Below, one piece after another: positions 8,858-16,940 of a DNA stretch of 64,000 nt (positions are counted from its first letter, which is position 1; each line of letters starts with the position of its first letter). The notes beneath the pieces are model-generated. The model did no database searches and had not been told where the DNA came from. It saw only the letters and a program-made list of their open reading frames with translations. The position numbers and the translations under genes are program-made. The stretch is taken from the NCBI GenBank assembly GCA_016717205.1, contig JADKGC010000010.1, forward strand, positions 186,001 to 250,000, given 5' to 3'. The stretch is from Candidatus Flexifilum breve (lineage in GTDB: Bacteria; Chloroflexota; Anaerolineae; Aggregatilineales; Phototrophicaceae).

Positions 8858-9916
8858 ATGTCGAACCTACCACCACCGGACTGGGACGATCTGCCGCCCC
8901 CGCCGGATCTCGATTTTATGCTGCCGGATGATCCCTTTCCGCAGGAACTCTTTGGCCTCCCTGACGACTATCTGCCGGAGGAGGATCTGTTCGAGCCGCT
9001 TGCGCCCCCCGAGATCGAGGCGGCGAGTACGCCAACAGCGGCTCCGATCTTCGAGAGTGACGCGGGTTGGGGCTGGCACGATGCGGCGATCATCGCCGTC
9101 GAGCGCCTGGCCCCGGATGGCGTGACCGAGGAGTACGGCATCGGCGCGCTGGACGTCTTCGCCAATGCGCAGACCGGCGATCTCGGCGGCAGTTATCGCG
9201 AAATCGGCACCTTCACCGATCTCGATGCAGCCGCCGCTTTCTATCACGAAGTACAGGGTGACATCCACGCGCAAGGGCTGCTGCCGTTTCAACTGGGCGA
9301 CTATGCGGTGGAACGCGCCCCCACGTCTGAATGGCGCGCGGCGGGTGACGTCGAGTACGCCGCCTATGACGCCCTGCGGTCTCTGGATGCGCCGAGCACA
9401 CCCGATGTGCCGCCAGAGGACTTTGATCTCGACGCGCTGTTCAGTGAGCCGGAGGCGTCCAATATCGCGCCGGTCGAGTCCGCGACATTCCGCGCCTTAC
9501 GTGAGATCGGTCTAACTGCGGAGGGTTTCGATCCGGACACCGATCCCCCGCCCTTCATTGACCCGGAGACCGGCACAGCCTATTGGATCGGTGTGTTCCA
9601 GCCGGATAAGCACGACCCGGATAACGCCGTGACCAGCATCCTCTCGCTTGGGCGCGACCCGGAGACGGGCGAAGTCGAGGCGCAGCTCGCGCCCATCGTG
9701 ACGGGCGAGTGGGACAAGGCGTATGGCGCGGCCGAGTATCTGCTCAGTGTGGTCGAAAAAGGCGGGCTTGAACGCGCCTTGGAGGCCGCGGAAGGCATGG
9801 CGCTCGCCGCCGATCAGCGCGACCTGTGGGAACGTGAGCGCGGCATCCCGCTCGAACCCGACGCGGCGCAAAACCTCGCAGACTACACCCGCGACCAGTG
9901 GGAGATCGAGCTGTGA
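8858..9916 (+). CDS. Acidic unknown protein, related in part to the gene at 10133
   Basis: The 352-residue protein has a Pro/Asp-rich N-terminus (DWDDLPPPPDLDF) and is acidic throughout. No known domain is recognised. Parts resemble the protein at 10133-11718: GTFTDLDAAAAF against AHFANEDDARKF, and a C-terminal ALEAAEGMALA segment against AMQRAEEMAVT. The two may share a repeated domain. It starts 3 bases after the topoisomerase homologue stop with GAGGAAA upstream, and its stop overlaps the next gene (GTGA). High acidity could point to a DNA mimic, but no evidence supports that beyond composition. Confidence 0.65.
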   Translation: MSNLPPPDWDDLPPPPDLDFMLPDDPFPQELFGLPDDYLPEEDLFEPLAPPEIEAASTPTAAPIFESDAGWGWHDAAIIAVERLAPDGVTEEYGIGALDVFANAQTGDLGGSYREIGTFTDLDAAAAFYHEVQGDIHAQGLLPFQLGDYAVERAPTSEWRAAGDVEYAAYDALRSLDAPSTPDVPPEDFDLDALFSEPEASNIAPVESATFRALREIGLTAEGFDPDTDPPPFIDPETGTAYWIGVFQPDKHDPDNAVTSILSLGRDPETGEVEAQLAPIVTGEWDKAYGAAEYLLSVVEKGGLERALEAAEGMALAADQRDLWERERGIPLEPDAAQNLADYTRDQWEIEL

Positions 9917-10161
9917 GCGACGCGACCCGGAACTTCTCGCTGCGGTTATCCCCCGCCGATCACCAGCGGCTTGAACAGGTGGCCGCGCGCTTGACGCTGG
10001 ATCGTACCGCCGTGCTGCGCCTGCTCATCCGGCGGGCGACGGTCGTGCTGTCGGCCGAAGGTTGCTTTACCCCACTCGCCCGTGGACGGGCGGGGCGGGT
10101 TTTCCCGGTGCGCTTGATCCAAAGGAGAGTCGATGACCGACGCGAACTGGCTAGCCGCTGA
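9913..10161 (+). CDS. Small ribbon-helix-helix-like protein
   Basis: Translation from the GTG at 9913, which overlaps the previous stop as GTGA, gives 82 residues. The segment NFSLRLSPADHQRLEQVAAR followed by LDRTAVLRLLIRRATVVL fits a ribbon-helix-helix DNA-binding protein. The C-terminus is basic and overlaps the next gene by 29 bases. It may be a regulator for this plus-strand gene group. Confidence 0.6.
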   Translation: MSDATRNFSLRLSPADHQRLEQVAARLTLDRTAVLRLLIRRATVVLSAEGCFTPLARGRAGRVFPVRLIQRRVDDRRELASR

Positions 10162-11338
10162 TCCGGAGTGGGAACCCTCTGAAGAAGCCACCGGGGCGGC
10201 GCGTATCTGGCGCGATCCGGCACTGCCCGTGACGTTTTACGCTGAACTCGTGCCGCTGGACGCTGAGGACCAGTACGTCCCGAACCATCTGGATGCGGAT
10301 GGGACAGTGCATTTCTTCGCGGCCGTCGATGTGTCGAACCAGCCGGATGGGGAGGATCTGGCGTATGAGCTACGCTACTTCCGAGTCGCGGAGGCTGAAG
10401 ATGGGCGATTAGTCCATGACGCCTACCCGGTCATGCCGCTGGAGAGCCGGAGCGCGTACCCGTTTCCCCGGGAAGCGTTGGAGACCCTGCTCATGGATGG
10501 CACGCTCGACACCGCGCAGGAACTCGCGTACCACACGGCCCAGGCGTATGGGCTGGCTTTCCCGGAACCGGAAGCCTTACCCGCGCTGCCGGCGGAGCGT
10601 GCTGATTCCCGTGAAATGAGCGACACGCCGCCCGACTTGATCACGCTTGATCCTGAACGAGAACCGGCGCTGGAACCGGATGAAGCGGTGGCTATGTTTG
10701 ACACACATTTTGCTGACTCCGCTTACCACCTGCTTCAGCCCGTCGATCCGACCGTCAACTACTCGTTTGAGGTGTTGCCTGCAGATCCGTGGACGCTGGA
10801 ATTGACCGCCGACAAATGGTGGTTGGAAGCGAATGGGCAGCTGGGGCACGCCGGGCAGACGCTCAAGACCTACTCGCTTGAGTCGTATGAGTGGGAACGC
10901 GAAATCGAGCGCGAAGTTGCGGCGCTGGATCGGGAAAACTTGCAGCGCACGTATCAGGAGGAAGGGTTAGGAGTCGCCATGCAGCGCGCAGAGGAAATGG
11001 CCGTGACCAACGGGGAACTGAACGCGGATCGCACCGATGGGCGGCTGTTCACCGACGGCCCGATCGACCGCTTTACGACCGCGCGTGAGGCGGAATTGGC
11101 GGGTTGGCCAGAACCGGAGGTGGGTGAACTGCACCGCGACATTACCAACGATGAGACGGCGGAACTTCCAGCCGTTCGTATGCCTGATGCTAACAAACCA
11201 GAACCGGGAAGTTGGGATGAGCTGGTCGCGCAGCAGCGGGATCGCGTTGAACCGGAGGCTGATCCGCACTACTGGCAGATGCACTATCGCCCGGTCGAAA
11301 CGCAGAAGGCGAGCCGCTGGGGACGGCGCTGTTCGTAA
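10133..11338 (+). CDS. Acidic unknown protein, N-terminal part of a frameshifted gene
   Basis: The frame gives 401 residues from an ATG with AAAGGAGAG upstream. The protein is rich in Glu, Asp and Pro and has no recognised domain. After YRPVET (near 11300) the frame changes to a short out-of-character Arg-rich end. The other frame continues with EGEPLGTALFVTEFPQLPPN and runs into the segment at 11392. One added C at about 11302 would restore a single protein of about 527 residues. The central segment LGVAMQRAEEMAVTNGEL resembles the gene at 8858. I read it as one gene broken by a one-base deletion or a base-calling error. Confidence 0.6.
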   Translation: MTDANWLAADPEWEPSEEATGAARIWRDPALPVTFYAELVPLDAEDQYVPNHLDADGTVHFFAAVDVSNQPDGEDLAYELRYFRVAEAEDGRLVHDAYPVMPLESRSAYPFPREALETLLMDGTLDTAQELAYHTAQAYGLAFPEPEALPALPAERADSREMSDTPPDLITLDPEREPALEPDEAVAMFDTHFADSAYHLLQPVDPTVNYSFEVLPADPWTLELTADKWWLEANGQLGHAGQTLKTYSLESYEWEREIEREVAALDRENLQRTYQEEGLGVAMQRAEEMAVTNGELNADRTDGRLFTDGPIDRFTTAREAELAGWPEPEVGELHRDITNDETAELPAVRMPDANKPEPGSWDELVAQQRDRVEPEADPHYWQMHYRPVETQKASRWGRRCS

Positions 11339-11391
11339 CCGAGTTTCCGCAGCTACCGCCCAACTTCGATGACTACATCAAGGCGAATGGG

Positions 11392-11718
11392 ATGGATGAC
11401 AGCATCTATCCGACGGAGGCGCGCACCTTAGAAATGGCGCACTTCGCCAACGAGGACGATGCGCGCAAATTCGAGGCGGAGTTTCGCTCGTATCTGGTGC
11501 CGGGGCTGCTCGACGGACCTGAACTCGCGCCGGAGGTGGCGAAGCTGGAAGGGCTGTCCGGCGAATGGGAGGACATGGACTATAGAGGCATTGTCGACTA
11601 TATGAACGGGAATCGCACCATCGTCCTTGAGGCGGACAACTGGCATCTGAATAATCCGAATGCTGAGCGGGAAGCACAGACGCACTTTGAAGGTGATGAG
11701 TTTTCGATAGAACGGTAG
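11392..11718 (+). CDS. C-terminal part of the frameshifted acidic protein
   Basis: The 108 residues start MDDSIYPTEARTLEMAHFAN. The same frame is open upstream to about 11300 (FVTEFPQLPPNFDDYIKANG), which joins naturally to the gene at 10133. No ribosome site precedes the ATG at 11392, which supports a continuation rather than an independent gene. Function is unknown. A bidirectional terminator follows. Confidence 0.5.
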   Translation: MDDSIYPTEARTLEMAHFANEDDARKFEAEFRSYLVPGLLDGPELAPEVAKLEGLSGEWEDMDYRGIVDYMNGNRTIVLEADNWHLNNPNAEREAQTHFEGDEFSIER

Positions 11719-11719
11719 A

Positions 11720-11754
11720 CAAAAGCGCCCGACCGGAGAGATCGGGCACTTTTG
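11720..11754. terminator. Bidirectional Rho-independent terminator
   Basis: An inverted repeat pairs 11720-11732 (CAAAAGCGCCCGA) with 11742-11754 (TCGGGCACTTTTG) around a 9-base loop, with one mismatch. A run of A at one foot and T at the other lets it work on both strands. It lies between the convergent unknown gene and the aldo/keto reductase gene. Confidence 0.7.
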
Positions 11755-11760
11755 TGATCA

Positions 11761-12651
11761 TCAGGTCGATCCCTGCCTGCGGTTCCACTCAGTCTTGCCA
11801 AGCGCATCCAGGGTATGGAAGTCATCATCGCTTAAGTCGAGCGTGGCAGCGGCTGTATTTTCCTCCAGATGCTGCACACGGCTGGTGCCGGGGATCGGCA
11901 GCATAACCGGACTGCGTTTCAGCACCCACGCGAGCGCGACCTGTGAGGGAGTCGCATGGAGGCGAGCTGCCAGGTCACTTAACCTTCCACCCGGTTGGGC
12001 GAGACTGCCTGCCGCCAACGGAAACCACGGGATGAAAGCGATATTTTCCTGCTCGCAGAAGTCGAGCACCGCTTCACTGTGACGATATACCAGATTGTAC
12101 AAGTTCTGGACGCTCACCACCGGAAAATACTGGCGCGCTGCCTGAATTTCCTCGACGGAGACTTCACTCAAGCCCACGTGCCGGATCAAGCCTTCACGTT
12201 GCATCTCCGCGATGACCTGAAATTGAGCGGTGCGATCCGTGTGCGGGTCAATCCGGTGCAGCTGCCACAGAGCAATTTGCTCTACGCCTAAACGGCGCAG
12301 ACTCATCAAGACGCATTGACGCAGATATTCGGGACGTCCCACCGCCGCCCACCGATCCGGTCCCTGCCGCGTATTCCCACCTTTGGTTGCCACCACCATT
12401 CCCGTATAGGGATGAAGCGCTTCACGAATAAGGTCTTCGCTGACGAATGGTCCATAGGCGTCCGCGGTATCGATGAAGTTGATACCGAGTTCAGGCAGAC
12501 GATGCAGCACACGCAGCGCTTCAGCGCGATCCTGCGGTTCCCCCCAGATCCCTGCCCCCGTAATGCGCATCGCGCCAAACCCCAAACGATGCACGAGCAG
12601 CTCGCCGCCGAGCTTAAACGTCCCACTGGCTTCGGCTGTGGTTGTTGTCAC
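11761..12651 (-). CDS. Aldo/keto reductase
   Basis: The protein of about 296 residues belongs to the NADPH-dependent aldo/keto reductase family. Family hallmarks are GFGAMRITG, DTADAYGPFVSEDLI (catalytic Asp/Tyr region), ATKGG with the catalytic Lys, QLHRIDP with the His, and a C-terminal PIPGTSRVQHLEEN coenzyme-binding segment. The barrel is complete. The start is probably the GTG at 12651, with AAGGAT upstream; a 14-residue in-frame extension to 12693 is possible. It stands alone on its strand and does not fit the conjugation genes, so it is probably cargo. The substrate cannot be told. Confidence 0.85.
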   Translation of the reverse strand: MTTTTAEASGTFKLGGELLVHRLGFGAMRITGAGIWGEPQDRAEALRVLHRLPELGINFIDTADAYGPFVSEDLIREALHPYTGMVVATKGGNTRQGPDRWAAVGRPEYLRQCVLMSLRRLGVEQIALWQLHRIDPHTDRTAQFQVIAEMQREGLIRHVGLSEVSVEEIQAARQYFPVVSVQNLYNLVYRHSEAVLDFCEQENIAFIPWFPLAAGSLAQPGGRLSDLAARLHATPSQVALAWVLKRSPVMLPIPGTSRVQHLEENTAAATLDLSDDDFHTLDALGKTEWNRRQGST

Positions 12652-12787
12652 AAGTTGATCCTTTTGTTCTCTGGTCGATTTGAAGAACCTCAACTGACGG
12701 TACGAGTATGCATGAAGACCCGCGGAGCTGCTACTACCAACGTGCGAGGATATGTATCCTTATGTGGTGTTTGAGGCTAGAAAGGAA

Positions 12788-12985
12788 TTACGACTCAATC
12801 GCCTTGACACGCCCAACCTGCCCGTCAGTCAAACGCACTTTGATTCCATGTGGGTGATAGGCAGACGGGGTGAGAATGTCTTTGACGATCCCCCATGTGA
12901 GCTTCCCCGTCCGCTGGTGCTGCTTGAGGACAATCGCCACTTTCAGCCTTGGTTGAATGTCCTTGCGGTTTTGTCCATCGACCAT
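12788..12985 (-). CDS. ywbE: YwbE-family small protein
   Basis: The 65-residue protein matches the YwbE family over nearly its whole length: DGQNRKDIQPRLKVAIVLKQ, then QRTGKLTWGIVKDILT and HPHGIKVRLTDGQVGRV. The fold is a small beta barrel of the KOW type; its cellular role is not established. It lies downstream of the HU-like gene on the same strand and may be cotranscribed with the coupling-protein operon. Confidence 0.8.
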   Translation of the reverse strand: MVDGQNRKDIQPRLKVAIVLKQHQRTGKLTWGIVKDILTPSAYHPHGIKVRLTDGQVGRVKAIES

Positions 12986-13013
12986 ACCGGTTTGCTCCCT
13001 TTAGAAATCGGCT

Positions 13014-13244
13014 TTATTCTACCAGAGCTAATTTCAATCGTTTGCTGACGCGCAGCACCACGCGACGCTTAGGGCGTTGCTGCACAGTCAACACCATGAA
13101 ATTCTCCAGTTCAATTCGTCCCCCGCTGACCAGTTCCTCTCTCCAGACCTCCACCAACGTCTCGATCACGCGCTCCACATCGCGGTTGCTTAGGCGCGTC
13201 CGGCGACCGATCTCACGCACCATGGTCTTCTTGTTGAGACTCAT
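13014..13244 (-). CDS. Short HU-like protein, module 2
   Basis: The 76-residue protein has the helix pair seen in HU/IHF proteins (KKTMVREIGRRTRLSNRDVERVIETLVEVW) followed by GGRIELENFMVLTVQQRPKRR, corresponding to the central strands and the start of the DNA-binding arm. It is shorter than standard HU (about 90 residues). Its start overlaps the coupling-protein stop as ATGA, and AAGGAG is upstream. It pairs with the relaxase module at 15.4-16.5 kb, as the HU-like gene at 3891 pairs with module 1. Confidence 0.65.
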   Translation of the reverse strand: MSLNKKTMVREIGRRTRLSNRDVERVIETLVEVWREELVSGGRIELENFMVLTVQQRPKRRVVLRVSKRLKLALVE

Positions 13245-13897
13245 CGCGTTCGCTCCTTCCGATGCCGCTGATACTGCCCGCGAAGCTGGCTCAACGGCAC
13301 GACTTTGACATTGCCATTCGTGGCTTTTATCACCTTGGCTTGCAAGGCATTTTCAAAGGCGACTGCGATGGACGATGGGCTGACCGCAATCGATTCGGCG
13401 CTAGGCGGCTCTGCTGTGTCTAGTTCAGCCTCGTCGAAGTCGATGCCGCGTTCCAACAGCAGCGGTTCGCTCTCCTTCGCGCCGGTCAAGCGCCGTTTCC
13501 AATCAACGCGCTCATAGAAGCGTGTCAGCCGGGCATTCAGAATGACCTGTGTCGCAAAACCCGTTTCTACATAACGGGCGAAGATCGTGCAGTTGCCGAC
13601 CTGCGGCGTGATCACTTCATCGACGGTCAGCAGCGGTCGCTGGCGGAGATGGCTGTTCGGATCATCCTGATTGGCATCGGTGGTCGCTGTGCCACTTGCC
13701 TTGCTGTAGAACTCTGCCGTATCCGCGTCACAGCCGCCGTAGATCACCTGTGTCGCCAAGCCGGTGAACAACGCCTGCGTACCTTCACGCCCGTACAGCA
13801 TCTCGAACTGTCCTTTCGTCTGTGCGCCGATCAAGATGCTGATACGGCGCTTGCGGACGAGGTTCACATCGGCGACCAAGCTGTCGAGCTTACCCAA
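13241..13897 (-). CDS. VirD4/TraG coupling protein, C-terminal part after a frameshift
   Basis: The frame continues the coupling-protein sequence of 13924-15258. Just upstream of the first listed codon the same frame encodes VGVILDEFPTLGK, the Walker B DEFPTLG signature of type IV coupling ATPases, followed by VADVNLVRKRRISILIGAQT, also typical. The last 60 residues look disordered or acidic. One extra C in the CCC run near 13930 would fuse both parts. By itself this fragment lacks Walker A and would not be an active ATPase. It overlaps the HU-like gene start by 4 bases. Confidence 0.7.
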   Translation of the reverse strand: MGKLDSLVADVNLVRKRRISILIGAQTKGQFEMLYGREGTQALFTGLATQVIYGGCDADTAEFYSKASGTATTDANQDDPNSHLRQRPLLTVDEVITPQVGNCTIFARYVETGFATQVILNARLTRFYERVDWKRRLTGAKESEPLLLERGIDFDEAELDTAEPPSAESIAVSPSSIAVAFENALQAKVIKATNGNVKVVPLSQLRGQYQRHRKERTR

Positions 13898-13923
13898 CGT
13901 CGGGAACTCGTCGAGGATGACGC

Positions 13924-15258
13924 CTACTGGGACGGAGGTAGCGGACCTTTGTTGTGTTCGCCGATGGTGTCGAGGTCGAGCATGAGCTTGCGCAGCGTCG
14001 CACCGAGGTAGGAGGCATAGACGGCACGCATTCGCCCCGGACAGGTCAAAACCACCACCGTCGGCTGCTCGACCACGAGTTCAGCATCGAAGTCGGAAGC
14101 CGAGGTGTTGGCGCGCACATCGATAGATGCCCACCCGGTGAGCGCGGTCGCTAGCGTCGCAATGACGTTCGACGCAACCTTGCCGTCCGATCCGACGGAG
14201 GCGATAAAGCTGTTCGCCAGGAGCGCAGCATCATCTTTCTTCGACTTAAGGGCTTGCGCCAGCGCCTTCGTATCGTTCATGGCGCTGTAAATCGCGCCGA
14301 GGTTGTCGAAGCGGATGAGGCAGGCGGCGAGCAGCGCGGCGGCGCTGTCCGTCCAGAAGCGATTGTCGCCCTGTGCGGATGGCACCAGCACATCGGCAAT
14401 CGCCCGCGCATCCGACACGTTATCAATCCCCTGCGCGAGGTTGTAACGCGGCCCGGCAGCGCTGGTCGGATCATGGACTATGACCAAGTGACGGGTGGCG
14501 GCAGCGTACCTAAGAATGTGCGTGGTGATCTCGCCCTGCGGGTCAGCCACGATGAGCGAATGCCCGGAACGCATGCGGTCGGCAATTGCCGGGAGAATGA
14601 TGCCTTGCGTCTTGCCGGAACCGGGACCACCAAGTGTGAGAAGGCCGCGGGATACATCTTCGCCACTCAGACAGAACTGCCCTGCCCCAACATCGAGCCG
14701 CCGCTTGCTCTCCCCCCAGAACGCGCCAAGCAGGATCAAGCCTTCGGGATCGGGACGGCGAAAGCGGCGATACTCGCGCAGGGTGCAGAAGTGCGACGAG
14801 CCCAACGCCCCACGTTTGATCCTCGGCGCTCTTAGGCGGTCGATCTGCTCACGCAGCCAACCGCCATCTCGCAGCAGGTTGTGCAAGGCGATGGCCGACA
14901 TCATGAGGACGAATATGAGAAACATGCCGAACAGGAACAGACGCATCGTGTTGACGCCTAGGGGCGCACCGACAATCAGACTAACGAGTTCGTTGGCGTT
15001 GGAATGTCCACGCTGCACCGCTTGGTCGCCCAGCAAAGCGAGGTAGATCGCGGTCATGGTGAGCAGTGTGATAGCGTGTGTGAGGGTAAGCACCACATTT
15101 TGTCCGATTGCTGGACGCGCGGATTCGTCGCTCGTCCGGCGGATGCTGGCTCCAAGTGCCGTCGCCGTGAGCAGCAGCATGATGGGCGTGCAGCAGAGCA
15201 AAGGGAAGATGAAGCCTGCGAGCGCACTCTTTCCCACAGTGAACAGCCAGTAGATCAT
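13924..15258 (-). CDS. VirD4/TraG type IV coupling protein, N-terminal part with frameshift
   Basis: The 444 residues start with several hydrophobic membrane segments (ALAGFIFPLLCCTPIMLLLTATAL, AITLLTMTAIYLAL and LFLFGMFLIFVLMM regions). They continue with the nucleotide-binding domain: LTLGGPGSGKTQGIILPAIA (Walker A, near residue 215) and SLIVADPQGE. The frame ends in GPLPPSQ and a TAG, just where DEFPTLG should follow. Coupling proteins link the relaxosome to the mating channel at the inner membrane. The upstream 59-residue membrane protein overlaps as ATGA. No other mating-pair genes are in the window. Confidence 0.8.
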   Translation of the reverse strand: MIYWLFTVGKSALAGFIFPLLCCTPIMLLLTATALGASIRRTSDESARPAIGQNVVLTLTHAITLLTMTAIYLALLGDQAVQRGHSNANELVSLIVGAPLGVNTMRLFLFGMFLIFVLMMSAIALHNLLRDGGWLREQIDRLRAPRIKRGALGSSHFCTLREYRRFRRPDPEGLILLGAFWGESKRRLDVGAGQFCLSGEDVSRGLLTLGGPGSGKTQGIILPAIADRMRSGHSLIVADPQGEITTHILRYAAATRHLVIVHDPTSAAGPRYNLAQGIDNVSDARAIADVLVPSAQGDNRFWTDSAAALLAACLIRFDNLGAIYSAMNDTKALAQALKSKKDDAALLANSFIASVGSDGKVASNVIATLATALTGWASIDVRANTSASDFDAELVVEQPTVVVLTCPGRMRAVYASYLGATLRKLMLDLDTIGEHNKGPLPPSQ

Positions 15259-15434
15259 GAAGGCTCTCCCGTCCCCTGGTTACGGCGACCGACCCACCAA
15301 CCGATGAGCGTGGGTACGAGAATGGCAAGGTAGAAGCTGTCACCGAGCCGCAGGCCGAGGACTCGTCCGAGAGCTGTGCCGGCCAGAACGAGCGTGATTA
15401 GGGCGAACAATCCGAGCCAGTGCTGTCGCTGCAT
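15255..15434 (-). CDS. Small membrane protein in the transfer operon
   Basis: The 59-residue protein begins MQRQHWLGLFALITLVLAG and has two hydrophobic segments (about residues 6-25 and 34-46), ending in a basic and polar tail. AAGAGG lies upstream of the ATG at 15434, and the stop overlaps the coupling-protein start as ATGA. It sits between the relaxase and the coupling protein, so a transfer-linked membrane role is likely, but no family is recognised. Confidence 0.6.
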   Translation of the reverse strand: MQRQHWLGLFALITLVLAGTALGRVLGLRLGDSFYLAILVPTLIGWWVGRRNQGTGEPS

Positions 15435-15442
15435 TGCACCTC

Positions 15443-16105
15443 TTACAGGGAGAAAAAGTCGTCGAAGTCGATGGCGTCGCGCTGCTGCTCATGAGTCGGT
15501 TCGTCGCGCAGCGGCCGCCAGTCAATGCCGCGCTCATCGAGCAGATCGGCGAAGTTCCGTTCGGCGATCTCACGGAAGAGGCGGTCATGCCCTTTCGTCG
15601 TGTTGTTGTAGACGGGGATGCGATCAGCAGTGGAGGGCGCGGTCCCGGGCAAAATAACATGCGTGTGCAGGTGATCCTGCGGTGGCTCACCCTCTTTGGC
15701 TTTGGTTTTGGCGCTATGCATGAGATAGCTGTACTCCGGCACGTCGAAGCCTCGCGCCGTGTAGTAGTCCTCGACCACGCGCTCAGTCAGCTCATAGAGT
15801 AGTTCGCGACGTTGCTCGCGCGGCACCAGCTCCATCAGGTCGGGCGCGGGGGAAATCACCCACGTCCACGCCAGAACGTGCTTGCTGTGCAGCGCATCGC
15901 AGTTCTTGAAGATCTCGCCATACGACATGCCCAGACCACGATCCTGCCAGCGTTCGTAGGCGTGGTTTTGCGCCAAGTGATTGTTCTTCTTGTCCCGATA
16001 CTGCAAGTATTTGAGCGTGGCTTTCAAGCCCTGCCGTCCCGTGCCACGTCCGGCGCGTTTGTGACCCTTATACGCCCAGTCGGGGATGATGATCGGTTTA
16101 CTCAC
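15443..16105 (-). CDS. MobA/MobL-like relaxase, module 2
   Basis: The 220-residue protein starts at a GTG overlapping the upstream RHH stop as GTGA. It carries a YLQYR motif near residue 35 and the histidine signature DHLHTHVILPGT near residue 142. It resembles the longer relaxase at 2590-3588 over its whole length but lacks about 110 C-terminal residues. It ends in an acidic DFDDFF segment. The adjacent coupling protein suggests that this relaxase is the one wired to the mating channel. Confidence 0.75.
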   Translation of the reverse strand: MSKPIIIPDWAYKGHKRAGRGTGRQGLKATLKYLQYRDKKNNHLAQNHAYERWQDRGLGMSYGEIFKNCDALHSKHVLAWTWVISPAPDLMELVPREQRRELLYELTERVVEDYYTARGFDVPEYSYLMHSAKTKAKEGEPPQDHLHTHVILPGTAPSTADRIPVYNNTTKGHDRLFREIAERNFADLLDERGIDWRPLRDEPTHEQQRDAIDFDDFFSL

Positions 16106-16476
16106 GCCTCACCCTTCGGTGGGCGCAGCGCCGTGATCTGTTTGAGCACCCCTTCCCCATCACGTGCGGCGGCGGCTAGCGCCTCATCAATGGCTTCGCC
16201 GCTCTCATCCCCCAGCACGGTCGCCAGCAGGTGTGTCAGCATCAGCATCTGAAACGTGAGCGTGCTTTCGAGGCGATCCAGGCGGGCTTGCAGCGAGCGC
16301 TGGAAATGTCGTCGGCTGCCCACCACATCCGACTGCTGATCGAGGTAGTGCCGGATGGCATCGCGGATCAAGTCGTTCTCACTGACTTCGCGCCCATGCT
16401 TGGCGGCCAACTGCGCCAGTAGATCGCGCATTTCTTGAGTCATGCTGATGCTGCGACGGACGGTCTTGGTTGCCAT
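16102..16476 (-). CDS. Ribbon-helix-helix relaxosome accessory protein, module 2
   Basis: The 124-residue protein has an N-terminal ribbon-helix-helix (TVRRSISMTQEMRDLLAQLA, then ENDLIRDAIRHYLDQQ) followed by VVGSRRHFQRSLQARLDRLE. The first module's RHH protein has LVGSRKAIAKDLEGKIDALD at the same place, so the two are homologous. GGGAG precedes the ATG. The hairpin-rich region upstream (16550-16770) may be its binding site and oriT. Confidence 0.7.
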   Translation of the reverse strand: MATKTVRRSISMTQEMRDLLAQLAAKHGREVSENDLIRDAIRHYLDQQSDVVGSRRHFQRSLQARLDRLESTLTFQMLMLTHLLATVLGDESGEAIDEALAAAARDGEGVLKQITALRPPKGEA

Positions 16477-16940
16477 TGGCTTCGCTCCCCGGGGGCACTA
16501 AGGTGATTGTGCCAGAGGTGCTGAATCCAATGACCGGAATCGTCCAGTGAACTCTGGAATCCTCCAGAAGTCAGGGGAACGAAGGGTTTGGCGGATTGGC
16601 GAAGCGCTTTGCGGACGCGCCCGTCCGGGGTGCGTCCGGTGGACGGGCACATGCCCGTCCACATGCCACGCTGCACCGCACGGTGCGGCGTGGGTGCGCC
16701 ACGTAGAGGCGCACATCAGCCCCCACCGGCGTCTGAGGTGGCGAGTTTTTTAACTCGCGCCCAACTCCGCCGATGATTCAGCTACGCTGAATACAATATC
16801 GGCAGCCTCCAATGCACCCGTCTGCGACGGCTGCATTGCGGCGGGGTTGGTCGGCATCGCGTTCGCGATGCGGCGCTGCTGCAAGGCAGCGCCAAACGCA
16901 TCGATGGACGATACATTATCCAGCTGCTGATGAGCGGTAA
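16477..16940. other. Intergenic region with clustered hairpins, candidate second oriT
   Basis: No convincing gene is present. Perfect or near-perfect inverted repeats follow one another: 16613-16617 with 16622-16626, 16639-16649 with 16652-16662 (11 bp), 16666-16671 with 16688-16693 plus an inner stem, 16694-16700 with 16708-16714 (7 bp) and 16741-16747 with 16752-16758 (7 bp, T4 loop). The arrangement parallels 4197-4545 although the bases differ. From about 16790 to 16940, beside the brxL stop, I see nothing recognisable. Confidence 0.5.

Noticed and set aside
13920..13935. Programmed -1 frameshifting in the coupling protein
   Set aside because: No X XXY YYZ slippery site or downstream stimulatory hairpin was found at the junction.
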